A stretch of DNA of 64,000 nt, taken from Epiperipatus broadwayi. Taxonomy: Eukaryota > Onychophora > Udeonychophora > Euonychophora > Peripatidae. Below the pieces are notes generated by a model, which ran no database searches, was not told the origin of the DNA, and saw nothing but the letters and a program-made list of their open reading frames with translations. Below are positions 9,518 through 21,064 of this stretch, piece after piece; positions within the stretch are counted from its first letter, which is position 1, and the number at the start of each line of letters is the position of its first letter. A program made the translations under genes and the position numbers. The stretch is from positions 726,567 to 790,566 of the forward strand of contig JAQFVV010012673.1 of the NCBI GenBank assembly GCA_028023455.1, in the 5' to 3' direction.

Positions 9518-10053
9518 GTGCAAGCTTTATACATAGGTGACTTGAAATATAGCCTTGAGAAAAGGCTAAAAAAAGCAATTGGTAAAAATATTAATGTCAT
9601 AGCATACACGGATCATGTATGCATCTTTCTCCCATCACACAAATACCTAGAACAACTATATACCAGCATCGATCAATTCTCTGATAAATTTGGCCTTCAA
9701 ATTAATGCTGCTAAATTATTAGCATGGAAAATGTACAATGGCCACAGGATAAATTCAAAATTTGAGGCTGAGTCCCAAAAATATTTGGGTTTCTCCATTT
9801 CTAATTCTTACACTGAAAGTCCTGAGAAATTCAGAAAGAAATCATCACAGCTACAGACCTATTGACCAAGCGCCTTTCTAAAGTATACCTCTCATTGTAT
9901 GGCAAAGTTAGAATACTAAATATGAAGATTATGACAAAGATAAATTATTACTTGCCAATAATCAAAATCATGAAAGTTTTCATTAACAAAATTAATACTC
10001 TGGCCACCAGATTATTCAGGGTTGGCAAGATTGCTACTATTAGTATAAAGTAA
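9518..10053 (+). pseudogene. L3 reverse transcriptase, motif C to thumb
   Basis: The frame 9518-9865 contains INVIAYTDHVCIFLPSH, which aligns with the AYADD active-site block but has Thr and His instead of Ala and the second Asp. It then has KFGLQINAAKLLAWKM and KYLGFSISNSYTESPEKF. The overlapping frame 9862-10053 continues LTKRLSKVYLSLYGKVRILN and MTKINYYLPIIKIM. The block 'LS.YGKV.ILN...K..Y..P' is typical of L1- and Tx1-type thumbs. Loss of a catalytic Asp and a stop at 9865 make this a dead copy. Confidence 0.75.
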
Positions 10054-10169
10054 ATGCAGTAACAGAAAAAACTGAATGGCATGACACTGCACTCCATTGC
10101 TGCGATACAATCTCAAAAGACATTCAACCTATTAGTGAGCTAATCAACACCTATAGCTACAATATAATA

Positions 10170-10942
10170 ATGCAATCAATTATTCCTACTGTCCACCCAC
10201 TGCCAAGTATTGTAGGTATCCTGGATTGCTCGATAGACCTGATTAAGACATATACAGACATCTCCTTAGAGGCTCTCAAATGTAAAATTAAAATTTGGGA
10301 TGCATACAATTTAATTTTCCCACATAGTGTTTCAATACAAGGTGAACTTAACCTAACAAATAAAAAAAATTGTCACTCTTTTTAAATACTGGCATTTGGA
10401 GCAAAAATACCTTGAGATTAATACGAAAGCTGTCAGGACCAATTGGTTTCTGTCAGTCATCATCATCATCATCATTATCAACCATTATCAATCCACTGCA
10501 GGATGAAGGTCTCTCCAAGTTTAATCCATCTTTTCTGATCTTTAGCTTCTCTTCTCCACATCACCCCTACACAAGAGGTATATCCAAAATCGATCCCATG
10601 TGCCCACTCAGTCATAGAGAAGATGAGACTTTAGATCATCTCATTCACTCATGCTCTAGTCTTTGGGGTATAAGGAAAACTATCTATGATAATGTCAATT
10701 CTGACTTCTATCTACGTACCTCTATTAAAAATTGTATTAAATCCAGATTGTTTGCCAATATCAGACTATCCATCTTCTTTACTTATACACTTTGGACTGC
10801 AAGATTAAGAAGGTCTTTACCTCCCCCCATACAAGATGATAAATATCTCTTCGGAAAGTTGAAGTTAATTAAGAAGGGTGAAACACTTGCTCCTATTATG
10901 ATATGCATGGATACATGGAGCTTGATCAATAACAAAAAATAA
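10170..10942 (+). pseudogene. L3 C-terminal region with Cys-His motif
   Basis: Frames 10170-10385 and 10370-10942 hold the C-terminal part. After the nested RTE piece come MCPLSHREDETLDHLIHSC and LRTSIKNCIKSRLFANIRL, then FTYTLWTARLRRSLPPP and a tail LAPIMICMDTW. 'CPLC...ET..H....C' is the usual zinc motif; the second Cys reads Ser here. The 16708-17342 copy on the other strand retains CQLCG. The poly-Ser stretch in the frame (10453-10475) is the CAT-repeat tail of the nested RTE piece, not part of the LINE protein. Confidence 0.7.
10450..10572 (-). mobile_element. Short 5'-truncated RTE 3' end nested in L3
   Basis: (CAT)n followed by CCATTATCAATCCACTGCAG and GGATGAAGGTCTCTCC matches the RTE 3' end at 18352-18440 and 63700-63790. 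Only about 120 bases are present. It splits the L3 frame between GPIGFCQ and RGISKIDP, so the RTE inserted after L3. Confidence 0.85.
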
Positions 10943-10950
10943 CAAAAGGG

Positions 10951-12237
10951 AATACTTGCATCAAATCATATGGAATCAACTCCACAGCTTCATAATGTCA
11001 TTGATCGGTCTCACAAAACCAAACATTTATCAATAAATTAGAACATATAGAGTTAAGCTCATGTCTACCTTTGCCTGATGAACATAGTTCTTGATGAATA
11101 CTACTGACAGTTTTGCCTCAAATCATCATTTAATTCGAACCCCCAGTATTCTCTGGGCTACCTGTCTGCCTATATAGGATAGTCATTAGCTTCACCATCT
11201 ATTGCGGTAGGTCAAATCCCAGGCTAAATCAGGAATGATTCAAAACTAGGATTATATTAACTTCCCAGATCATGTTCTGGACATTAATAGTGAACTAACT
11301 GCTTAAATTAACCAGGCACTAGGAGTATTTGGTCTTGACATATGGTAACAGTCACCATCAGGAAGATTTTGGTACCTTTTGTTGTCAATTGGAGTGGTCT
11401 TAATTGACAAATGTTAAATTATTACAACACGCATTACGCCATCCTCACAATTTCACAGACTAATAATTATCATATTACTAATCTACATAATCATGCTTCT
11501 TAATATTCAGTTTATTTTACAAATAATTTCAATATATGTACACTACTATTTCATGCTTTCTATTCTATATAATAAAACTATTATTTTAAGAAAAAAAAAG
11601 GCATGACTGTTATTAATAACAGGTTCCGTTTTCATTGAACATGAAAAACATGAGGTTACGTTCAATTTTGATCTCAAAAATGCTAAGATTCTTCATGAGG
11701 GAAAAAAAAACATAAATAAAAGAAAAATTAAGAAGGCAATTTTTATAAATAGAAATAAGATAGCTTTAAATTAGTCAACAATTGCTAATGTTAAAATTCA
11801 GGAATCTTGGGATATGATTTGATAACGTTTACTTATTATAGTTGAATTTAAATAGTTTCAGTGGAAGAAGGTTAATAAATTAACTTACTTCTTTTGTTTC
11901 TTATAGATTTTATAAATATATTATTACTTAAAAGTTATTATTATTATTTATATATTATAAATATATTATCAAAATAGGGAACCGAATTGCAAAGATAATA
12001 ATAACTATCAGCTTCCGTTTTTTTATGACCGTAATAAATCATGTATGTAAGGTTTTAATTTCAATTATAATAATGTAAAAAATATTTCAAACTGAAAGAA
12101 ATAATAATAAAAGGGAAATAAAAGAATCTATGTTAACATATAAATATTAGCAAGACCTAATCAATAGGCAGACAGCGAACGTTAAAAATCACAGAATTGT
12201 AGGAAAGTTAACCTTTCAAAGAATTACTTGACAAAGA
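10951..12237. other. Intergenic, nothing firm
   Basis: The first 500 bases are less AT-rich and may be L3 3' UTR. The rest is AT-rich with TTATTA runs. No frame, tRNA-like structure or repeat shared with other parts of the window was found. Confidence 0.4.
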
Positions 12238-12350
12238 TGTGATGTGATGTTATGTACTGTGATTTCTCCTTAAACGGAGTCAGAAATCTCTCAGCAGCTA
12301 TGCCCAGAGAAACCTGTTAGCCACTTTACCTTCCTTTTCCTTTGTCCACC

Positions 12351-12638
12351 CTAAGTTTTCCCATAATCTGCTCCACCCCATTTCCACAACATAATCTTTG
12401 TCAACTCCATGACCTTCATATCTAAATCCCCCTTATTTTTTCCCAAATCTAGCATAAAAACCAATAACTCACTTTCTGTATAATCACTTTGTTCATATTT
12501 AACCTTCCATAACTTCATTATTTGTACCCTTTCTGCTTCCAAACATTTACATTAAAGTAACAGATGCCTAATATTTTCTATGCCTTCTTTACACAACTTG
12601 CAGACTAAATCACTCATATTTTTCCATTTACGTGTATA
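12351..12638 (-). pseudogene. LINE C-terminal zinc-knuckle tail, interrupted
   Basis: Minus-strand reading through a frame change gives ISDLVCKLCKEGIENIRHLLL, a stop, then CKCLEAERVQIMKLW. The Cys-x2-Cys-x8-His pattern is kept, but the last Cys is separated by a stop codon at about 12560. The frame 12351-12542 starts at an internal Met after that stop. Confidence 0.78.
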
Positions 12639-13424
12639 TTACCTTGTTGCTAAAGATCCTGTTCGAGCCTTAAACAATAAACTACTTTCCTTACTATTAT
12701 CATAAATTAACTCACACCCAATGTTCCGCTTACTTTTATATATATTTAAACTCGTTTTACTCTCTATACTAGTTCTCCATCTCTCCAACTCCCTATTCTT
12801 TATTAATGCATCTATTCTTCTATCCCACTCCTTCCCACTATAACACTCAACAATCCTCCTAACACAATCATCCCATCTTTTGTACAAGTATACTGACATA
12901 ACTTCTTTATCCAAATCTTCTGCATACCACATTACCTTTCTCACCCATCTTGTTGGCTGGCCTTTACTTGTAACCCAATTAAATACTATTTTGGTTATTC
13001 TTTTATTATCCATAAACTGCAATCTACCGAACATTTTCAATTTTCTTTTTGCATCCCTCATATAAAAACTTGACCATCCCATTTCTCCTTGAATTGCCTC
13101 TTTTGCTGTCCACACCTCAGCATCTAATGCATGTCTTCCTACTTCCCTTTGCACTTTTTCTAAGCAATCTAATACCCCTTTACTAACACATAATGCATCA
13201 TTGCCGTATGTTAACCCTGCTACTGCCACTCCCTTCCATACAATTCTAGCTACATCATATTTATTATATGAAAACAGTGTTAATTTCTTTATCAATCCAT
13301 TTCTTTTCTTTGCTTCATTTATCAATTTTTTCTCCCATTCATCCAAGCAATTTTTCTTATTACTCAAGATGATTCCCAAATAACTATATCTATTCACCAC
13401 AAGGATAGTCGAAAGCGCTCCCAA
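12639..13424 (-). pseudogene. LINE RT thumb and C-terminal domain (copy 2)
   Basis: A 261-residue frame starts in vector-like flank and then reads RYSYLGIILSNKKNCLDEW, AVAGLTYGNDALCVSKGVL and HALDAEVWTAKEAIQGEMGW. It is about 85 per cent like 764-1800 by eye. The frame is open over its whole length, so the copy is younger or less decayed than copy 1 over this stretch. It has no RT active site and cannot be functional. Confidence 0.85.
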
Positions 13425-13554
13425 GTGACGATTATATTTTTTATCCTTTTCAAAAAATTTTGATTACTGTATTTACTAATATTTAATTATAAAATTATAT
13501 TTATTGCTTCGAAGTAAATCAAACATCGTATTATAATATTACATATATTACCAC

Positions 13555-13685
13555 TATAATTTATTATTTTTATACCAATATCTAATTCCATAACGCACAT
13601 TATTACAATATTTATTCCATAACGCATATTCAATTTATTATTTTTATTACAATATCTATTCCATAACGCACATTTAATTTTATTT
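13555..13685. repeat. Short imperfect tandem repeat
   Basis: ATTCCATAACGCACAT occurs three times (13585, 13615, 13660), each preceded by ACAATATYTA and separated by TTTATTATTTTT. The unit is about 30-50 bases. Confidence 0.65.
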
Positions 13686-14600
13686 ACACTCATACCCGCG
13701 CGCGCACACACATAAATATGCACATGCAATTACAATACTCCTCGCCACATGTTTTAGTCTCTAATTTTATTTCATTATCAATCTTTTTATTTTTATTTTT
13801 TCATAAAATAAAAAGAAAAAAAAAAGATATTAAAAATATAAATAGGTTTCTGTATAAATGAGTTAAAAATAATAAATGACTCTTTTTTAAATTTAAATTA
13901 ATATCATTATATTAATTTAAATAGATATTAAAAAAGAATCAACAAACAAAAAAAAAAATTCATCTGCAGCTAAATAATTGAATAACACAATAAGTTCTTT
14001 AATTGAATCTTACTTAGCGAACTGAATGTTAATGAGTAAAATCTAAAGTCATCATTCAGATATTAAAAATGAAAATAATAATTTAATGATATTTTTAATT
14101 CTCAGGAGTATTATTTAATTAAAGTTTCTGAGGTTCAAAATAAAAATTTCATTTTCTTATAAAATTAAATATTCAGTTCTATGACGATTTCAATTATTTT
14201 TATAACATTAATAAATCTAAAATACATATTTACGCAACTTAATGATATAAACAGCTTATTAAAAGATGCAATTTATCTCTAATATTAAGGTTCCAAAATA
14301 AACTGGGCTTAAGGGTTACTAAAATGTCAAACTACCTCTGCATTATTAAGTTACTAATAGAGTGCATTTAATCGATTACAATCAATAATTAATTAAAGTT
14401 CTGACATTGATGCCAAAAATGTCAATTGTGAGATGAATGGATGAGAGAAATAATTTTTCTGGAGTGGTACATATATGAGAAATTATGAATCACACAAACT
14501 AGAATAAACTTGAAAAATCCTGCAATGTGCAGATGATTGATAATACCTTAACACATATACATACATATATATGTACGCTAAGATAGATAGCGTGTATATA
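13686..14600. other. AT-rich intergenic, no gene seen
   Basis: A short CG/CA run at 13697-13710 and poly-A stretches only. At 14575-14590 a GATAGATAG fragment precedes the 156-bp repeat array, as the GATA tract does at 62049. Confidence 0.45.
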
Positions 14601-14608
14601 TAATTATT

Positions 14609-15076
14609 ACAGTTTGATTTACAAATGCCATTTCTTTTACAATCACAACATTAACAATATCCACTATTGATAAATATATTAATGATTATTACTAATCATT
14701 TATTAAACTAGAGATTATCATATCATTCATAAGCCAGATATAAACTTTAACTATTGTCTTCACTACAGTTTGATCTACAAGTGTCAACCTTTTTGCACTC
14801 AGAACTTTGATACCATCAACTTCTGATAAAGACATTGATGATTATAACTAATCATTTATTGAACTAGAGATTATCATATCATTCTTAGCTCAGATATAAA
14901 CTTTAACTATTGTCTTTACTACAGTTTGATCTAGAAGTGTCAAACATTTCACACTCAGAACTTTGATACCCTCAACTTCTGATAAGGGCAATAATGATTA
15001 TTACCAATCCTTTATTGAACTACAGATTATCATATCATTCCTAGCTCAGATGTAAACTTTAAACCTCAGTTGTGAT
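14609..15076. repeat. Three tandem 156-bp 'core' repeats of the hammerhead-A family
   Basis: ACAGTTTGAT starts at 14609, 14765 and 14921, so the period is exactly 156. Each unit contains ACTTTGATACC (or its variant), AATGATTATTACTAATC, TTTATTGAACTAGAGATTATC and AGATATAAACTTTAAC. Single copies of the same core lie at 15309-15465 (+), 54857-55010 (+), 62218-62345 (+), 62610-62737 (-) and 63455-63560 (-). It is always found beside hammerhead-A blocks. Confidence 0.88.
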
Positions 15077-15202
15077 TAATATACTTCTTCATAATTAACA
15101 GTATATACATTGAATAATCATCCAATATTATCATTATGTGCAATATCTTTTTAGATATTCTTAAAACTTTACGTTTACCACACATTATCGAAATCCAAGA
15201 TG

Positions 15203-15253
15203 AGTCCCAAAATGTTTTTCATTCTGAATCAGCATTTATGAGTTGGCTCAAAT
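15203..15253 (-). ncRNA. Decayed hammerhead-A motif
   Basis: Minus strand: GAGCCAACTCATAAATGCTG, then ATTCAGAATGAAAAACATTTTG. It aligns with the intact motif at 55353-55404 base for base, but the core CTGATGA reads CTCATAA and stem II has lost pairs. It sits between core repeats 3 and 4. Confidence 0.6.
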
Positions 15254-15308
15254 CACAATATCTTACATCTTTGTCATTTTTTTGAGTATTTGGTATTATC
15301 AAATTATT

Positions 15309-15470
15309 ACACTTTGATTTAAAAGGGTTAAAATTTCTGCACTTACAAATTTAACACCATACATTTCAAATGAGTACATTAATGATTATTATTAATCATT
15401 TTATCAAACTAGAGATTATCATAACTTTCCTAACTAACTTGAACTTTACATCTCATTTAAAAATTGATGG
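15309..15470 (+). repeat. Fourth 'core' repeat, separated
   Basis: ACACTTTGATTT, AATGATTATTATTAATC and AACTAGAGATTATCATAAC mark a more diverged copy of the 156-bp unit, 388 bases after the third. Confidence 0.75.
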
Positions 15471-15499
15471 CAATACAATTCTACGATCTCATAACATCA

Positions 15500-16680
15500 T
15501 ACACTTTAAAGAATCTTTACATATATAATACACATTATATATAGTTTATGAATATGATTTTTTTAATGATATTATTTATAAAATATGAAGTAAAAGAATT
15601 CACGGTCATTTGTTAATAGAGATTCAGATAACTGTTAGTGGAGAAGTTATACCGAAAGTTGATATTGAGGTAAGTCATTGAACTTAAATGCACTTGAAGC
15701 TAAAAGTAAAATCAATTTTCCATCATTGACTAGTCATAAGATAACCAGGAAATTCCAGTACTGGATACTGATTATGCCAGATTTATTAAGTTAACTATTC
15801 CTAAATGAAGCATTATACTGCATTGTTTGTCCTATTGTGATGTGATGGGCAGATTGTCTAGAGGTATTTTGAAGTATGCTGCTTATTGACAACATGCTAT
15901 GTAGTCCCTCAGTATAAAAATATATTCTGGAAATATTTGCAATGTTAAGTCTTGAAAATGAAAATCTGTTGCCTGCCTGACAGATTAACATGTTTACCTG
16001 AATAATAATAAGCCTACATGATTAAAATGTTTGCCCAAAGCAAATAAAAACAAGCATAATAAGCAATTTATGAACTCACAATCTTACAACCAGAAGAGAA
16101 ACAATATCAGCATTATGGACAAATTTGTTAGAAATTCAAATACTATCCTATCTATTTTGAATATCATTGCACAAGAAAAAAATTAATCCTTCAAGTATAA
16201 CTATGGATAGATTAAATTATATTTATGACTCCACAAACACTCAAATTATAACTCATTTGACTGGTGAGCAAACACGCTCTATTCATTCTTATAATAAATA
16301 TATTAATTATTTTTAAATAGATAAATGAATGTTTAGTAATATATTTAAACTTCTCTTTAATTAATACAAGAAAAATTAGAATCTTCGGCAAATATATCTA
16401 ATGAAACCCAAGATGTTTATTACTGTAACCTATATTTAATCATGTGATATAAACATATTAAATGTGTTACTGTTAGAAAAAAAATCTATTTCTTCATCCC
16501 CATATTATATAAAGTTAATTAGATATAAACATATATGTGTTATTCAGAATGGTATTGATGCTGTAAACTGGCTGTAACTATTATTTATTTTATTTTAAAA
16601 TAAATTTATTAAACATGTTAACATAGTAATATACAATTAAACTTTATAAAAAATTACATAGCATTCAGAATAAAACTTGA
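15500..16680. other. Intergenic, nothing recognised
   Basis: AT-rich sequence. A TGTGATGTGATG at 15836 resembles the SGNH-LINE 3' tail, but no LINE sequence follows it. Confidence 0.4.
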
Positions 16681-16689
16681 ATAGGTCAA

Positions 16690-17440
16690 TGCAGAGAAAA
16701 AGATATCTTAACAAGACGAAGAGGAAAATGAAACTTTCACCCAAGTATCATCATGTAGACTCACAGGTGAAAGCAGAGAGTCTCGCTGCTTGACTTGGTC
16801 AAGGATCTTGATAAAGACAGTTAGAGCCAAGTCCTGAGAATGACCAAAGATGAGCCAGCAATGCATCAACCATAAAGAAAATGTTATAAAGATAGATAAT
16901 CTTTTTGCTGCAAAAGATCCCTTCTTGAGAGTATTACAAACAGAAAGAGCATCCCTAAGATCCAGAGAAACATTCGCAACAATAAAATACCTAATCAACT
17001 TAAGAACAGGACAAATATAGAAATATGGTGTATTATCTCATCATACAATCCACACAACTGACACTGAGACAAAATCCCAATGAAGCCTCTGCTGGTCACT
17101 AAAAAATAACTTGTTGGGAGAGCATTTAAATTTAGTTTAAGCACAAAATCAACATATGTTACTTCAATGAATAGAAGCTTCATTTTACACAAGAGAACTT
17201 TATTTGAAATACCTAATGAAGTCAACTTGAACCGAGGGTATTGACTTAATAACCGACTTCCATAAATCAGCAATCCAATAACTTGAAAATGGAGGTGGTG
17301 TATCTGTAGGATCAATAACCAAAGGAAGAGATAACTGAGCAAGCTTATGACAAGTTACACAAAGAAAAGATATAGATCTCTGGAGATATAGAGTTGAGGC
17401 TGAGTGCAAACCTAGACCATTTATATGCTGTTATATTAAA
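16690..17440 (-). mobile_element. L1/Tx1-like LINE fragment (family L3), copy 2
   Basis: The minus frames 17409-17200, 17342-16995 and 16998-16708 correspond to the L3 C-terminus. The blocks SQCQLCGLYDEIIHH (zinc motif), KKGSFAAKRLSIFITFSLW (compare IKSRLFANIRLSIFFTYTLW at 10735-10800) and SLLSPVSLHDDTW (compare TLAPIMICMDTW) line up in order. Frameshifts split it into three pieces. It is 5' truncated before the RT. Confidence 0.75.
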
Positions 17441-17989
17441 TATTGTTGTGTAAGAATAGCCTTTCTATCTGTCAATTGTAAATAGGTTTTTTTGTATGTG
17501 CAATGAAAGACCTCTCTAATTGACAACCCTTTAACCAACCAAGAGAGAATTTTTTAATAAACAGAAATAACATATCTGGAAATGTAATGTCTATCATTAG
17601 AAAAATAAAACTGCATTTCGATTGGTTAATAAATTGGAAATTAGTTACATCATTATCATTATTTAAATGATTGCAAATTATTTAAAAATAATGAGAAAGT
17701 CAATATTATTAAATAGTTAAGTTTGACAAATGGATATATTTATTATTACTAGACTCTAATCAAATTATGCCTGTTTATTTGACTGCCCAAAGTGTAGCAT
17801 GTTTTCATCAAATAAACTTTATATTTGTAATCTTATTAAAATGATTTGTATATAATTTCTCACTTATCATTATATTGTGAGTTCCATTGTAGGGCAAATA
17901 TATAGAGAAAACCCTTCACACACTACTCTCTTCCTATTATATATATATTAAAAATGATGATTTTTATTGGCTACATATATAAATGATAT
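17441..17989. other. AT-rich intergenic
   Basis: No feature supported. Confidence 0.4.
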
Positions 17990-18345
17990 TTAAGCAGGTA
18001 CACCCATATCTAATTATAGATATATATTGATATAAACACTTATTCAATCAAATTATACAAAAATAATAGACAAGTTGTTTGTATACAATTTAATATCAAA
18101 TCGATTTTCGTTCATATGTGAACATTTTCAAGATCCCATTTTTAAAATTAATCATGTGACAATAAACATTCTACAGCTTTATACACTCTCTAGTGGTCAT
18201 CATCAAAAATAAATTCTCAAAAGAATAAAAAATATTATATTTATATAAATTTATATATATATATATCCATTATACATTCTCTTATTCATCTTCTAACTTA
18301 TAACAACCATCTAACCAACAATTAATACTATCAAGGCATATATGT
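17990..18345 (-). repeat. Dispersed repeat E, copy 1
   Basis: Reverse complement of 28230-28720. Shared blocks include CATTCTACAGCTTTATACAC, CTCTAGTGGTCATCATC and TATCAAGGCATATATG. Copy 2 has a long TAA tract inserted where this copy has ATTCTCAAAAG. A partial third copy is at 26575-26700. Confidence 0.7.
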
Positions 18346-18360
18346 ACATCATCATCATCA

Positions 18361-18640
18361 TCAACAACCATTATCAATCCACTGCAGGATGAAGGTCTCT
18401 CCAAGTTTAATCCATCTTCTCCGATCTTTAGCTTCTCTTCTCCACAACACCCCTGCACATTTTTTTATTTCATCCATCCATCTCACATGCGGTCTCTTTC
18501 TGGGTCTTTTACAATCTCTTGGAATCCAGTTTAAAATTTCAATTGTCCATCTATTATCATCTCTTCTAGCAATATGTCCAGCCCAACTCCATTTCAATCT
18601 TTTAATTTTTTCAATAAGGTCAGTAACACCTGTTTGCTGT
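18361..18640 (-). pseudogene. RTE C-terminal tail (copy B)
   Basis: Frame KWSWAGHIARRDDNRWT, then RPRKRPHVRWMDEIKK, LWRREAKDRRRWIKLGE and ending QWIDNGC with a stop. This is the complete C-terminus of the RTE polyprotein. A TGA at 18638-18640 (in place of the Arg codon of VREQTG in the copy at the right edge) separates it from the RT frame. Confidence 0.85.
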
Positions 18641-20223
18641 CATACCCATACATTGCGTTTTCGATCTCTTCTTGTTACTCTCAACATACATCTCTCCATA
18701 CTCCTTCGAGTGGTCGGAAGTCTCTGTATTGCTCTTCTATTAAGTGTCCAAGTCTCAGATCCATAAGTAAGAACTGGTAAAACACATTTGTTAAAAAACA
18801 TCCTTTTCAAACACATAGGCATATTTCCTTTTAGTATCAAGTTATTTCTACCAAAAGCACTCCAACCAAGTTTAATTCTATGATTAATTTCCTCCATTAT
18901 GTTTCCATATGTATTAATAATCTGACCAAAGTATTTGTAACTGTTAACTTCTTCTAATTCTTTATAATCAATCTTTATTTTCATATTTTGAGCAAATCGA
19001 TTAAACATTACTTTAGTCTTTTTAACATTTATCTTTAGTCCTACTTTTCTACTTTCATCTGCTAACTCCTGCAACATTTCCTGCAGCTCTGAAGCATTAT
19101 TTGCAAAAACAACTACATCATCTGAGAAATCTAAATGACTTAAATACTCTCCATTTACTTTCACTCCTTTGGTTTCCCATTTTAATCCACAAAATACTTC
19201 TTGCAGCACTGCTGTAAAAAGTTTTGGAGATATGGAGTCACCTTGTCTTACACCTTTCTCAATGTTGATTTTTCCAGTATCATTATGTAATCTAATTGTT
19301 GATGTTGCATTTTTATAAATATTCTTTAAAATATGACAATATCCTGGATCTATACCTTGATGATCCAATGCTTTAATCACTGAAGAAATGTGTATAGAAT
19401 CGAATGCTTTTTCATAATCTACAAATCCAAAACATAATGACAACCCATATTCATTTGTCCTTTCTATGACTTCCCTCAATACCTGGATATGATCTATTGT
19501 ACTAAAACCACTTTTAAATCCAGCTTGTTCTCTTGGTTGGTGGAAATCCAAAGTTCTCTGTAGACGAGTTGTAATTATCTTGGTAAAAATTTTATATAAA
19601 ACTGATAAAAGGCTGACAAGTCTGTAATTTCTAATATCTTCTTTATCACCTTTTTTAAATATTAATATTATTACTGCATTCTTCCAATCTTCCGGTACAT
19701 CTTTATCATTTAGACATTTGGTATATAACTTTGCTAAAATTGTTTCTATTTCTTCACCTGCTTCTTTTAATATATCAATTATAATTCTATCATTTCCTGG
19801 AGCATTTCCTTTCTTCATACATTTAATTGCATGTCTCACTTCTTCATTTAAAATTCTGGGCAATTTGGAAGATGTAATAGATATAGGAGGTACTTGTTCT
19901 TTAGTACTATATAATTCTTGATAAAAATCTTCTACCAATTTCATGATGTCATCTCTCTTTTTAGTAATAATTCCATCTTTTTTTCTTATTGCAGATAGAA
20001 ATTTCCTACTGATACCAAAATGTTGTTTAACATTCTTGAGACTAAAATGTTGTTTAACATTCTTGAGACTTTTATTTTCTTCTACAGCTTTCCTTGCTAT
20101 TTCACAGTTATACTTTCTTATATCATTTTCAACTATTTTCCGTACCATTTTACAAAATTCGAGATATTCAATTCTTTTTAATACATCATTTTTATATATC
20201 TTCATATTTCTTATTTTCTTCAT
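18640..20223 (-). pseudogene. RTE reverse transcriptase with linker (copy B)
   Basis: A 527-residue frame runs from the linker (KIYKNDVLKRIEYLEFCK) through the complete RT. It has [35 protein letters not shown] (catalytic Asp), [15 protein letters not shown] and HLDFSDDVVVF (motif C at 19117-19128, Ser for Ala), then [14 protein letters not shown] and [15 protein letters not shown]. Residues SLKNVKQHF occur twice in tandem near position 55, from a 27-base duplication absent in copy A. Two conserved residues have changed (GNDRI for GNDGI, YRLVS for YRPIS). It is open but separated by stops from both the endonuclease and the tail. Confidence 0.88.
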
Positions 20224-20236
20224 AAATTCTCTAGTC

Positions 20237-20794
20237 TCAGTAAAAAGTTTTATTAGTCACTTGCTGCTTTTTTCTACCAGTTATCTTTGTTGCAGTTTTT
20301 AAAAGTGTATCAGTTATTTTCATATTAATTTCATTCAAATCTGAATCATGTTCAAAATCTCCTAACATTTGAAACCTATTTGTAAGTTCTAATTTAAATT
20401 CATTAGAATGTTTCTGAAGATTAGGAATATCAACTGTAAATATTGTTTTTCTTAATAATTTTTGTCTCTCTAGTTTTACATTAACACATAACTTACACCT
20501 TACTAATCGATGATCACTTCCTGTGTTAAATTTATTAAGAACATTACAATCTTGAAATATGTATTTCCTGTTAGTCAAAATATAATCCAATTCTGCTGTA
20601 CCTTCATTTGGATGCTTCCATGTCCATTTCCTTTTAACATTTTTCTCAAAAAATGAATTCATAATATAAAGTTTTTCTTTTTCTGCAAACTCCACAAGTC
20701 TATGTCCTCTCTCATTTCTATTACCATAACCAAAATTACCTACATCAATTTCATCTTTCATTTGTCTACCAATTCTAGCATTAAAGTCTCCCAT
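20237..20794 (-). pseudogene. RTE endonuclease, C-terminal half (copy B)
   Basis: GDFNARIGRQMKDEIDVG at the start, then ELDYILTNRKYIFQDC, then TGSDHRLVRCKL. It is the same exonuclease-endonuclease-phosphatase half as at 3901-4464. It ends at a stop after TNKTFY, near the junction with the linker. Confidence 0.85.
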
Positions 20795-20800
20795 AACAAT

Positions 20801-21064
20801 TTAAAAATGTTGTTTACTCTGATCAAAAGCCTTTTGTACATCCATATAAAAATCTTCTACTACTTCATCACTATGAGAACTTGTTGGGGGATAAACCTGA
20901 ATTATCTGCATTTGGTATCTGCTATTAAGTTGTATATCTAATCTTGCCACTCTGTCCGATACACCATCAATCTCCACAATATTGTTCTTCCACTTTTTAT
21001 TTATAATGAATCCTACTCCACTTGTATTTCCAATATGTGTGCCTTTATAATAGAGTATATACAT
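20801..21064 (-). pseudogene. RTE endonuclease, N-terminal remnant (copy B)
   Basis: ILYYKGTHIGNTSGVGFIIN, then VSDRVARLDIQLNSRYQMQI and QVYPPTSSHSDEVVEDFY. It matches 4480-4728 except Pro for Ala in VYAPTSSH. The 5' part of the endonuclease is missing because the element is truncated at 21064. Confidence 0.82.

Larger units (their letters stand above)
9490..10950 (+). mobile_element. L1/Tx1-like LINE fragment (family L3), copy 1
   Basis: A plus-strand 3' fragment of a non-LTR element. It contains the end of the RT (motif C region onward), the thumb and a C-terminal Cys-His region, over four broken frames. It is 5' truncated and carries a nested 120-bp RTE piece at 10450-10572. Related fragments are at 16690-17440 (-) and 35779-35965 (+). 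Confidence 0.75.
12238..13424 (-). mobile_element. SGNH-type LINE copy 2, 5' truncated
   Basis: The 3' UTR (12238-12340, with TGTGATGTGATG at the extreme 3' end) and C-terminal domain match 655-1800. The 5' end is lost at about 13400, inside the RT thumb. Truncation of this kind is the normal result of incomplete reverse transcription. Confidence 0.88.

Noticed and set aside
1299-13383. Plus-strand frames across the SGNH-LINE (1299-1484, 5823-6134, 6407-6619, 7627-7890, 12880-13065, 13201-13383)
   Set aside because: Opposite strand of LINE coding sequence.
14609-15076. CRISPR array
   Set aside because: The 156-bp units are contiguous, without spacers, in a eukaryotic context.
3444-20302. 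Plus-strand frames across the RTE copies (for example 3672-3914, 4180-4611, 18389-18766, 19943-20302)
   Set aside because: They are the opposite strand of clear RTE coding sequence, and their low-complexity Ile/Phe/Ser content follows from it.
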